Assembly (NCBI GenBank): GCA_023664265.1
Contig: JAMPFV010000001.1
Coordinates: forward strand, 513,077-569,819
DNA: 56,743 nt
Origin: Roseburia sp.
GTDB taxonomy: Bacteria; Bacillota; Clostridia; Lachnospirales; Lachnospiraceae
Direction: 5' to 3'
Shown: in pieces, positions 25,201 through 32,820 of the stretch
How the letters are laid out: every line of letters starts with the position of its first letter
How positions within the stretch are numbered: the first letter of the stretch is position 1
Notes under the pieces: generated by a model
The model's database searches: none
Seen by the model: the letters and a program-made list of their open reading frames with translations, nothing else
Told to the model about the DNA's origin: nothing
Program-made: the position numbers and the translations under genes

Positions 25201-27084
25201 CTAAGGGACTGTAACATAGTACTGCGCCTGCGCATTCCACAGCTCGCTGTATTTTCCCTCCTGCTGTGCCAGCAGCGTCTCATGGCTTCCCTGCTGCACC
25301 ATGCGCCCCTCATGGAACACAATAATCTCGTCACAGAAGCGGCAGGAGGAGAGGCGATGGCTGATGTAGATGGCTGTCTTGTCCTCGACAATCTCGTTGA
25401 GTCGGGTATAAAGCTCATACTCCGCCATGGGGTCGAGCGCGGCGGTCGGCTCATCCAATATCAGGAACGCGCTGTCACGGTAGAGCGCTCTTGCAATCGC
25501 AAGCTTCTGCTCCTCCCCGCCGGAAATCTGCACGCCCTCCTCCGATAAGTCCTTGTACAGCGCCGTATCCGGTCCCTTTTCCATCACGGCGACACGCGCC
25601 CAAATGCCCGCCTTTTCACAGCAGCTCTCCACTTTCCGCGCGTCATACACGCCCCGCGCCGCGACATTCTGCCCCACGGACAGCGAAAGCAGCCTGAAAT
25701 CCTGAAAAACCACGGAAAATATATGGATGTACTCTTGGTAATCATATTTGCGGATATCGATTCCATTGAGCAGGATCTCCCCCTCCGTCGGGTCATACAG
25801 CCGACAGAGAAGCTTGATAAAGGTCGTCTTGCCGGAGCCGTTCTGCCCCACCAGCGCAAGCCGCTCCCCCACCTTGAATTTGAGAGAAACATTTCTCAGC
25901 GCATACCGCTCCGCATTCGGATAGCGGAAGCTGACATTGCGAAACTCCACCTCGTAATTCCTGTCGGAGCGCTTTTCCACCGTGAGGGAACCTTGATACA
26001 TCCTGTTGGGAATATCGAGAAAGGAGAGCGCCTGCTTGAGATATGCTGCGTTGATGCCCGCTTCGCTTATGACCCTCAGCAGCGCCGCAAGCCCGCCCGA
26101 CAGTGCGGTGACTGCGCCAATATACTGTGTGACTGATCCGACGCCAAAGGCGCCGCCCCAAGCCTTGAGGCAGACAAAGAGCCAGACAATCCCCATAAAG
26201 AGCCCCGAAACAGCCTCGGACGCCGCCTGGGCAAGCCCCATCGGCCCTCTGGCGCATTCCGCAAGCTTTGAGTGTATCCCGTAAATATCGTTTATCTTGT
26301 TCAGCTTTGCGCCCACGCGGTCCTGACGATACAGCCTGACGTCCAGCGCCCGTTTCTCCTCCTGCACCAGCTTCCCGCAAAATCCGAAAAACCGATTCCC
26401 CAGCCGGCAGTCGTCATTGAATCTGAGCCAATACCTCGTACCCGCCGCGCCAAGCCATGGTGAGAGCACCGTCGCGCCAACCGTCAAAAGCGCCAGCGGC
26501 AAAACGCAAAAGGGGCTGTCCAAAAGTCTGAGCCTGCCCATATCCGCCCGAACCGGAAGACGGAACAGAGAGACGGAGAGACCGATTCCGCCAAGCAATT
26601 GAAACAGCGCCTCCAAGAGCTCCTGAAACTGTGTATAGATCCTTTTTAATCCCCAGCCGCCCCACTGCGCGACCTGCTCTATCGTATTTAGCTGCTCATG
26701 GGTCGCAGTCTCCTCCGCAACGCAGTAATCCATGGACAGCATTTTCTCGAAGTATCGGCTTCCCTCATACAAAAGCCTGCCTGTCCCATCGGAGGAAATG
26801 TTACTCCACCGATGGAGCGCCGCCTTTATCAGCATCCCTGCGGCGGACAGTATCAGCAGCAGCAGAACGTTGTGTATCAGAACCGCCCGCCGCCGTCCGT
26901 CCGCCAGCTCATTCAGAATCTGCGCCGAGAACCAGAGTGTTACATAGGGAAGCGCGGCCTTTACCAGCGAGTAGAGCGCTGTTGACACAAAGAGGGCAGG
27001 ATACGCCTTATACCAGATGGCCGCGGCTCTTTTATTCAGCGAAAGCTTTTCCCGCCAAGTCAGTTTCTCATTCGATTCCATCAT
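25201..27084 (-). CDS. ABC exporter half-transporter (permease-ATPase), copy 1b
   Basis: About 627 residues: six transmembrane helices (about 25-330) fused to an ATPase domain with Walker A VGQNGSGKTT, signature ISGGEEQKLAIA, Walker B FLILDEPTAALDP and the switch SHRLSS. It pairs with the gene 19 bases upstream (27104-28915) as a heterodimeric exporter. It is most like the protein at 30996-32816: both have CRLYD.TEGEI.LNG.DIRKY. The start is the first of two ATGs at 27084, with AAAGGAG upstream. Substrate unknown; there is no C39 peptidase domain. Confidence 0.9.
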   Translation of the reverse strand: MMESNEKLTWREKLSLNKRAAAIWYKAYPALFVSTALYSLVKAALPYVTLWFSAQILNELADGRRRAVLIHNVLLLLILSAAGMLIKAALHRWSNISSDGTGRLLYEGSRYFEKMLSMDYCVAEETATHEQLNTIEQVAQWGGWGLKRIYTQFQELLEALFQLLGGIGLSVSLFRLPVRADMGRLRLLDSPFCVLPLALLTVGATVLSPWLGAAGTRYWLRFNDDCRLGNRFFGFCGKLVQEEKRALDVRLYRQDRVGAKLNKINDIYGIHSKLAECARGPMGLAQAASEAVSGLFMGIVWLFVCLKAWGGAFGVGSVTQYIGAVTALSGGLAALLRVISEAGINAAYLKQALSFLDIPNRMYQGSLTVEKRSDRNYEVEFRNVSFRYPNAERYALRNVSLKFKVGERLALVGQNGSGKTTFIKLLCRLYDPTEGEILLNGIDIRKYDYQEYIHIFSVVFQDFRLLSLSVGQNVAARGVYDARKVESCCEKAGIWARVAVMEKGPDTALYKDLSEEGVQISGGEEQKLAIARALYRDSAFLILDEPTAALDPMAEYELYTRLNEIVEDKTAIYISHRLSSCRFCDEIIVFHEGRMVQQGSHETLLAQQEGKYSELWNAQAQYYVTVP

Positions 27085-27103
27085 AACAAGAACCACACTC
27101 CTT

Positions 27104-28915
27104 TCATAATGTTTCCTCCTGATAATATCTGCTCTGCAGCGCAAAAAGCTCGGCATAGCGCTTCCCGTTCCTCAAAAGCTCCTCGTGCGTCCCTTCCTCC
27201 GCGACCTGTCCCTCCTCAATCAGGAGAATGCGGTCGCAGAAGCGTGTGGACGCGAGACGGTGGGAGATAAAGACTGCACTCTTTCCCGCCGTCAGCTCAT
27301 TGTATCTCCTGTAAATATCGCTCTCCGCGATGGGGTCAAGCGCGGCGGTCGGCTCATCCAGCACCATAATCGGACTGTCCTTGTAGAGTAGTCTCGCCAG
27401 CATCAGCCTTTGCAGCTCCCCGCCGGAAAGCTCCGCCGCATCCTCATACACGGTCTTTTCCAGAAGCGTCTCATAGCCCTGCTCCAACGCCTCTATCTTA
27501 CTTTTGAGTCCTGCCTTCTCAACGCAGTCGCGGACACGCTCCATATCCGGCGCGTCCACACTCTGCGCCACATTCTCCGCGACGGTTGCCGGAAGCAGGG
27601 AAAAGTCCTGAAACACGCCCGAAATCAGCGCATAGTAATCCCTGCGGTTATAGGCCTTGATATTGACGCCGTTGAGCAATACCTCGCCCTCATCAGGGTC
27701 ATAGAACCCGCAGATCAGCTTTACCAGCGTCGTCTTTCCCGCTCCGTTCAAACCGACCACCGCCAGCTTTTCGCCGGCATGAAGCGTCAGATTCAGATGG
27801 GAAAAGATTGCCTTCTCCGACTTGGGATAGCGAAAGGTCACGTCCCTCAATGTAACCGTACAGCCCGCCGCGCCATCCACGGTAAGCGGCTGTCCTCCCT
27901 CCATCTGAAACAGCTCGGGAAAGCTCAGATATTCCCTCACGGCGGACAGCTCCAAGCCCTGTCGGTGCAGCAGAGATACATTCTCCATAATGCCGCCGAC
28001 CCATGCGGTAAACCCGCTGACTGCCGTAAAGTACAGCAAAAATTCCGCCGCGCTGACCTTCCCCTCCAACGCCGAGTACAGCAGCCAGGTATAGGCAATC
28101 CCGTTGCGCAGCGTTGCCAATACGGCGTCTGCCGCGTCCGCGCAGAAGTACCGCAGCTCTCTTCGCCCGCAAAAGCTTCGATGCATCCGAAAATACTTGT
28201 CGTGAAGTTCCCGAAGCCATTCCTGCATCCCGAAAATACGGATATCCTTTGCGAGAAACCGATCCTGTGCCCGCTCCTGTATATATCTTATTTTCCGCAC
28301 AAGCTCCATCTCCTCCTCCCGATGCCGATAGTTCCATTCATTCACATAGTGGCTGACCAGCCAGCCGATTGCCGCCGTAACGATTGTCACAACAACCATG
28401 AGCGCATCCACATTTTTCAGCAGGTACAGATAAATCAGAAAGCCCGCCATATTTTGCAGCAGTCCCGCAAAGGTATCCCAGATGGCCTCCGACGCTTTCA
28501 CATTGTCGTTGAGCGTATCGCAGGCCTTTGCCAGCAGATCCATAAACTCCTGCCGTTCCCTCAGCGGGTAGGAGCAGGCGCCGGTCTTGGCCCTCACCTT
28601 CTGCATAAGCCTCTCCCGCACCTCAATCCTGCCAAAACGAAGGTTCTCATCCACATACGCCGCGGACGCGCGGGCGGTGATGATCCCCAGCGTAAACAAC
28701 AGGATCGTGAGCAGCAGCTCCGCCATCGCGCTGTGCGTTTCCAACCGTTTCAGGATAACCGGAGACACATACAGCTCGAGAACGGATACCGCCACCGCAA
28801 GCGCCGCCTGCAGCACCGTAAACACAATTACACTTGGCGCTCCGTCCTTCGCTTCCCGCAGCATAAAAAGCGAATTTGTAAACACTCCGTACTTTTTCGT
28901 CACCTTTTCTTCCAT
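27104..28915 (-). CDS. ABC exporter half-transporter (permease-ATPase), copy 1a
   Basis: About 603 residues: six-helix membrane domain and ATPase with VGLNGAGKTT, LSGGELQRLMLA, IMVLDEPTAALDP and SHRLAS. It is the paralogue of 32821-34695 (both have ICGFYDPDEGE/ICGFYTPTEGE-like sequence). The ATG at 28915 has no ribosome site of its own; it lies one base after the stop of a 43-codon leader frame that does have a strong one, so translation is probably coupled. An alternative ATG at 28927 also lacks a site. It partners with 25201-27084. Confidence 0.88.
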   Translation of the reverse strand: MEEKVTKKYGVFTNSLFMLREAKDGAPSVIVFTVLQAALAVAVSVLELYVSPVILKRLETHSAMAELLLTILLFTLGIITARASAAYVDENLRFGRIEVRERLMQKVRAKTGACSYPLRERQEFMDLLAKACDTLNDNVKASEAIWDTFAGLLQNMAGFLIYLYLLKNVDALMVVVTIVTAAIGWLVSHYVNEWNYRHREEEMELVRKIRYIQERAQDRFLAKDIRIFGMQEWLRELHDKYFRMHRSFCGRRELRYFCADAADAVLATLRNGIAYTWLLYSALEGKVSAAEFLLYFTAVSGFTAWVGGIMENVSLLHRQGLELSAVREYLSFPELFQMEGGQPLTVDGAAGCTVTLRDVTFRYPKSEKAIFSHLNLTLHAGEKLAVVGLNGAGKTTLVKLICGFYDPDEGEVLLNGVNIKAYNRRDYYALISGVFQDFSLLPATVAENVAQSVDAPDMERVRDCVEKAGLKSKIEALEQGYETLLEKTVYEDAAELSGGELQRLMLARLLYKDSPIMVLDEPTAALDPIAESDIYRRYNELTAGKSAVFISHRLASTRFCDRILLIEEGQVAEEGTHEELLRNGKRYAELFALQSRYYQEETL

Positions 28916-28916
28916 A

Positions 28917-29048
28917 TTAATCACCATTTCTGAGCGACTTGTCGCGAAGAGGCGACGAGAAATTTTTCTCGTCTGCCATCAAGGCTATTTGTTTTCGCTC
29001 AGAAACAAATAGCCGATTGAAAAATAAGCCATCAAGCTTATTTTTCAA
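28917..29048 (-). CDS. Palindrome-encoded 43-codon leader frame
   Basis: From TTG (29046-29048), six bases after AAGGAG in GGAAGGAGCAAGGAG, an open frame of 43 codons runs to TAA (28917-28919), one base before the ABC exporter ATG. The frame passes through four perfect inverted repeats, so pairs of coded words mirror each other at DNA level (KNKL with LFFN; RLFV with KQIA; DEKN with FSS). No known protein family. It may be a real leader peptide that couples translation to RNA folding, or only a by-product of the palindromes. Confidence 0.45.
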   Translation of the reverse strand: MKNKLDGLFFNRLFVSERKQIALMADEKNFSSPLRDKSLRNGD

Positions 29049-29097
29049 TCTAATCTCCTTGCTCCTTCCATAACATGTGAAAAATTTATTTTTCACA
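28934..29097. repeat. Cluster of five perfect inverted repeats
   Basis: Back to back: GCGAC/GTCGC (28934-28945); GACGAGAAA/TTTCTCGTC (28954-28973); GGCTATTTGTTT/AAACAAATAGCC with 8-base loop (28983-29014); GATTGAAAAATAAGC and its complement with 6-base loop (29015-29050); TGTGAAAAAT/ATTTTTCACA (29076-29097). They fill the leader of the ABC exporter operon. Confidence 0.9.
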
Positions 29098-29121
29098 CTA
29101 TCCCGAAGCCCTTTTGCACAG
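29051..29121 (-). repeat. Shared leader module, copy 1
   Basis: On the minus strand the order is GCAAAAGGGCTTCGG, GGATAGTGTGAAAAAT..ATTTTTCACA, GTTATGGAAGGAGCAAGGAG. The same order is found at 53932-54026 upstream of the PEGA lipoprotein, where one more hairpin is inserted. The module carries the Shine-Dalgarno sequence for the downstream frame. Confidence 0.8.
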
Positions 29122-29125
29122 ACCC

Positions 29126-29131
29126 TTTATA
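29126..29131 (-). promoter_or_regulatory. Possible extended -10 promoter of the ABC exporter operon
   Basis: Minus strand TGTTATAAA (TGn plus TATAAA) lies just after the kinase terminator and before the leader module. The -35 region is weak. Confidence 0.4.
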
Positions 29132-29135
29132 ACAC

Positions 29136-29162
29136 AAAAAGTCCCCTGCCATGCAGACGGGG
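29136..29162 (-). terminator. Terminator of the LytTR/GHKL operon
   Basis: Minus strand CCCC.. CTGC-loop-GCAG..GGGG stem followed by TTTTT, 45 bases after the kinase stop. Confidence 0.7.
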
Positions 29163-29206
29163 GATAAAATGTCTTTCTCGGGGGACGAATGGTCATCCGC
29201 CCTTTC

Positions 29207-29881
29207 TTATTGTGGCAGCAAAATCTCCGTGGTGAACGCGCCGTCCTCGCTGTTTCTGCTGATATAGCCCTGATAGCGCTCAACTATCGTGTCAATCCGC
29301 ACCAGACCGTAGCCGTGTCCCTGCCCCTTCGTCGAGCGGAACCGTCCGTTTTCCTTCTGCTGCTTTTTTGAAGCCGTGCGGTTGGTAAAGGACATATAGA
29401 GCTGTGTGTTCTTCATATCCATATAGACGCGAATCAGCCGCTCCTCCTTGGGAAGCTGCATACTCGCCTCAATGGCATTGTCAAAGAGATTGCCGATAAT
29501 GATACACAGGTCGATTTCCGCGGTCGTAAGCGCCACCGCCACATGCGCGTCAGCCGTCACGACAATATCCTTGGACTTTGCCAGCGATATTTTGCTATTT
29601 AATATAACATCTGTCATTTTATTACCTGTCTTTAACGCCATATCGACCGTGTTCAAATCGGTGTCCAACGCGTCCAAATACCGCCTGATGTCCTCGAGCG
29701 CGCCCAGATCCGCATAGCTTTTGAGCACTTGGATATGATTGCGGTAATCGTGCCGCCACCCTCGCATCCGGCAGTACATGTTCTCCACCTCCGCGTAGTG
29801 CGTCGCCAGCAGCTCGCTCTGGTAGGCGGCAATTCGTCTGTCTATCATTTTCTCCCAAAAAGGCATTGTCCGATACCTCAT
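29207..29881 (-). CDS. GHKL sensor kinase without transmembrane segment
   Basis: A 224-residue AgrC/GHKL-type kinase. It has the phosphoacceptor His44 in GWRHDYRNHIQ, an N box (GNLFDNAIEAS, about 130-140) and a G box (GHGYGLVRID, about 189-197). It lacks the multi-helix sensor domain usual in this family and starts directly with the linker helix, so it may be cytosolic or depend on another sensor. It lies 12 bases after the LytTR regulator gene and upstream of an ABC exporter pair. The decayed paralogue at 35737 does keep one N-terminal helix. Confidence 0.88.
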   Translation of the reverse strand: MRYRTMPFWEKMIDRRIAAYQSELLATHYAEVENMYCRMRGWRHDYRNHIQVLKSYADLGALEDIRRYLDALDTDLNTVDMALKTGNKMTDVILNSKISLAKSKDIVVTADAHVAVALTTAEIDLCIIIGNLFDNAIEASMQLPKEERLIRVYMDMKNTQLYMSFTNRTASKKQQKENGRFRSTKGQGHGYGLVRIDTIVERYQGYISRNSEDGAFTTEILLPQ

Positions 29882-29893
29882 TTCTTCGCTTCG

Positions 29894-30589
29894 TCAGAAA
29901 TACTGAATCATCGCGCGGTTTGCGGAATCATACAGTCCGCGTGAAAGCGGCACCGCCGTCTCGTCCTTTAACAGGACTTCCGACTTCGTAATCTTTCTGA
30001 CGAAGCGCAGATTCACAATAAAGGAACGCCCTGTGCGGAAAAAGCCTTCATCCAGCTCCTTCTCCAGCTCTGCAAGCGTCTTCTTTACCGTATAGTCCTC
30101 CCTGCCGTGAATCGTCACATAATTCCTGCGCACCTCGAGATACCGAATCTCTCCGACGGGAATACGCACCATGCTCCCCTCCGTCTGCAAATACAGCGCC
30201 TTCTCCCTGTCCGTTACCCGCTGCGCCGCACGGTCAAGCACACCGCCGAGCTTTTCCGGCGTTATCGGCTTCAACAGATAATGCAGGGCCTCCACGTCAT
30301 AGCCGTCCGCAATATATTCCATGTACCCCGTAATAAAAATGATCTGAACCGACCTGTCGTTTTCCCGAAGCTTTCCTGCCAGTTCCATCCCGCTCATCGC
30401 GCCCATCTCAATATCAAGACACAGAATATCAAAGGCTTTCTCCTCCTCATAGCGGAACAAAAAGGCCTCCGCGGAAGGGAAGCATTCTGTCTGCACGCGC
30501 CTCTCCTGCCGCGCCGCCCACTGCTCTATACAGTTCGTTATATACGCCGCATCTGTCGGGTCATCATCGCAAACTGCTATTTTGTACAT
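29894..30589 (-). CDS. LytTR-type response regulator
   Basis: A 231-residue regulator of the AgrA/LytR type: receiver (1-120) with acidic DDD (8-10) and phosphoacceptor Asp59 in LCLDIEMG, then a LytTR DNA-binding domain (about 130-231: IRYLEVRRNYVTIH, FFRTGRSFIVNL). Such regulators bind paired short direct repeats upstream of target operons. It is encoded with the GHKL kinase just downstream, and the ABC exporter operon is the likely target. No autoinducer peptide gene is visible nearby. Confidence 0.93.
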   Translation of the reverse strand: MYKIAVCDDDPTDAAYITNCIEQWAARQERRVQTECFPSAEAFLFRYEEEKAFDILCLDIEMGAMSGMELAGKLRENDRSVQIIFITGYMEYIADGYDVEALHYLLKPITPEKLGGVLDRAAQRVTDREKALYLQTEGSMVRIPVGEIRYLEVRRNYVTIHGREDYTVKKTLAELEKELDEGFFRTGRSFIVNLRFVRKITKSEVLLKDETAVPLSRGLYDSANRAMIQYF

Positions 30590-30672
30590 ACACTGCTCCT
30601 CTTAAACCGTGCCCAATGCCAAATGAAGCATTCTCCTGAAACGATGCACCTCGCCGCAATTTCCTTGAGCAT

Positions 30673-30749
30673 AAAAAAAGTACTGCTACCTATGTTCAAA
30701 AGCTTTCACTCACGAGCTACTTCAAACGCTTTCCTACTGAGCAGTACTT
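30673..30749 (-). terminator. Terminator-like stem with a 52-base loop after tRNA-Tyr
   Basis: Minus strand AAGTACTGCT (complement of 30740-30749) pairs with AGCAGTACTT (complement of 30678-30687), followed by a run of seven Ts. It starts three bases after the tRNA end. The long loop contains two related words, AAAGCGTTTGAA and AAAGCTTTTGAA. Confidence 0.7.
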
Positions 30750-30752
30750 CAA

Positions 30753-30834
30753 TGGGCGGAGGTGGATTCGAACCACCGAAGCATGATGCAGCAGATTTAC
30801 AGTCTGTCCCCTTTGGCCACTCGGGAATCCACCC
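30753..30834 (-). tRNA. tRNA-Tyr (GTA)
   Basis: On the minus strand a class II tRNA: acceptor GGGTGGA pairs with TCCGCCC, the anticodon stem-loop is CAGACTGTAAATCTG with anticodon GTA, a long variable arm follows, and the T arm is GGTGGTTCGAATCCACC. Discriminator base is A. The CCA end is not encoded, in keeping with the CCA-adding enzyme gene at 55194-56555. It stands alone between two ABC exporter units. Confidence 0.97.
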
Positions 30835-30995
30835 ATATAAATATATTGGAACCTGTCAATATTTATACCATATTCCGAGGAATTTTGCAACTGTTTTTTG
30901 TCCGTCCGGCTTATTTTGAAAATTCATATCCGGAATCATCATGGAAAAGCAATTGCGGGACTCAAATGCCCCGCAATACCAAACTTTCCACTTCC

Positions 30996-32816
30996 CTATG
31001 CGTAATACTTCGCCTGTGCGTTCCACAGCATCCGGTACAGCCCATTTTCCCCGACAAGCGTGTCATGGCTGCCGCGCTGTACAATCCTTCCGCCGTCAAA
31101 GACCAGAATGTCCTCGCAGAACCGACAGGATGCCAGTCGATGCGAGATATACATCGCCGTCTTGGTATCTACCATCTTGTCAAAGCCCGCGTACACTTCG
31201 CACTCGGATATCGGGTCCAGCGCCGCGGTCGGTTCATCCATAATGACAAACGGCGCGTTCTTATATATGGCGCGGGCTATCGCTACCTTCTGACGCTCGC
31301 CGCCCGAAAACAGCACGCCGCCGCTCTCAAACTCCTTTCCCACATAGGTTTCCAGCCCGTCCTCCAGCGTTCGGAAGCGCTCACCCAAGCCTGCGCGCTC
31401 CACCGCCGATACGGCCCGCTCCCCGTCAACCGCCTCCGAAGCCGCGATATTTTCACCCAACTGCAGGGCAAACACTCTGTAATCCTGAAATACCACGGAC
31501 ATCAGCCGCATGTACTCGTCATAATTGTATTTGCGGATATCAACGCCGTTGAGCCGTATCTCCCCCTCGGTGACGTCATACAAGCGGCAGATCAGCTTGA
31601 TAAACGTCGTTTTGCCCGAGCCATTTTTTCCCACAATCGCCATTCTCCCGCCAATATCAAGTGTCAGGGAGAGGTCTTTTATGACATAGGTGTCGCTTTC
31701 CGGATATTTGAAGGACACGTGGTCGAACTCGAGAAGAAAACGGTTGTCCCGCCTCTTTTCGACCGGAAGGGTTCCCTTATACTGCAGGTTGTCAAAGTCA
31801 AGATAATCCAGATAATCCCTGCCAAACTGTATCACGCGGTTCCATCGCGCAATCGCAGTGCTCAGATTTTGCAGCGCATCAATACATTTTACAATCGCGC
31901 CGGCGTAGAGCACTACATCGCTGATGCTGATATAGCCCATATACGCCCGCACCGCCACATACACATACACCGCAATCAGGCAGAAATCGGAAAGGCTCTT
32001 CTGGCAGGCCTCCTGAAACATAAATACCTTTCGGCATTTGCTCAGATACCGGTCGGCCTCCTTCCCCTTCGCAAAGCAGGTCTCCTTTATCATGTCCTCC
32101 TGCGCGAATATCCGCAGATCCTTTTCCGTCTCGCTTCGGGAAAGAATGTTGTGGGTGATGTAGTTGAGCAGCTTGCTTACGTCGGTATAGCGGTCAAAAT
32201 ATCGGTGTCCTGTTTTACTTGCCATTATGCTAATCTTATTCGCGCCGAAGATGCACAGCCCGATAACCGCCGCCATAAGCGCCGCGGACACCAGCGAACC
32301 CCACAGCCCCGCCGCTTCTCCACCTGACAGGAACATCGGGAGTGCGACCACCATCGTCGTGATAATACTGACGACTGCGCTCATGCCCCTGTTCAACGGC
32401 AATATCAGCATCCAGTAGATGCCGCCCTGCGCGTTCACAAGCTGCTCGTGCCTGCGCTTCTTCTCCTGCTTCTCCTTGTTTTCAAGATTCTCATAGTCAA
32501 TCTGCATACTGATTTCGTTCAAGTCGCGGTTCTCGCGTTCCAGACAGTTCTCGATGCTTGCGTTCAAAGACTCCCGCCCTTTTGCCTCCGCGGCTCCGAC
32601 AACAAAATTCACCGCAAGCCCAATTGCAATATACCCCGCTAAGGTCTTGAAATCAGCGCCCGATACCAGTCCGCCAATCAGGACGCTCGACAACACCGGC
32701 AGGATGTAGGGTTTTATTCCCGCAAGCACTGCGGTAATCAGGCAGACGTACACGCTTTTCCTGTTGTTTTTGTAATACAACGCGTAGAGCTTCTTCAATA
32801 CCTGAAAATCACTCAT
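30996..32816 (-). CDS. ABC exporter half-transporter (permease-ATPase), copy 2b
   Basis: A 606-residue protein with a six-helix membrane domain (about 20-320) and an ATPase with VGKNGSGKTT, FSGGERQKVAIA, FVIMDEPTAALDP and SHRLAS. It starts five bases after the end of the partner gene (32821-34695), so they form a heterodimer. It is the paralogue of 25201-27084, both being the second gene of their pair. Substrate unknown. Its regulator and kinase genes upstream (35737-36702) are decayed. Confidence 0.9.
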   Translation of the reverse strand: MSDFQVLKKLYALYYKNNRKSVYVCLITAVLAGIKPYILPVLSSVLIGGLVSGADFKTLAGYIAIGLAVNFVVGAAEAKGRESLNASIENCLERENRDLNEISMQIDYENLENKEKQEKKRRHEQLVNAQGGIYWMLILPLNRGMSAVVSIITTMVVALPMFLSGGEAAGLWGSLVSAALMAAVIGLCIFGANKISIMASKTGHRYFDRYTDVSKLLNYITHNILSRSETEKDLRIFAQEDMIKETCFAKGKEADRYLSKCRKVFMFQEACQKSLSDFCLIAVYVYVAVRAYMGYISISDVVLYAGAIVKCIDALQNLSTAIARWNRVIQFGRDYLDYLDFDNLQYKGTLPVEKRRDNRFLLEFDHVSFKYPESDTYVIKDLSLTLDIGGRMAIVGKNGSGKTTFIKLICRLYDVTEGEIRLNGVDIRKYNYDEYMRLMSVVFQDYRVFALQLGENIAASEAVDGERAVSAVERAGLGERFRTLEDGLETYVGKEFESGGVLFSGGERQKVAIARAIYKNAPFVIMDEPTAALDPISECEVYAGFDKMVDTKTAMYISHRLASCRFCEDILVFDGGRIVQRGSHDTLVGENGLYRMLWNAQAKYYA

Positions 32817-32820
32817 GCTC

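Noticed and set aside
27410..28933. 507-codon plus-strand open frame opposite an ABC exporter gene
   Set aside because: Antisense shadow with no domain features; the minus-strand gene has all ABC motifs.
30762..32327. 521-codon plus-strand open frame opposite an ABC exporter gene and tRNA-Tyr
   Set aside because: Crosses the tRNA gene and mirrors the minus-strand ABC gene; no ribosome site.
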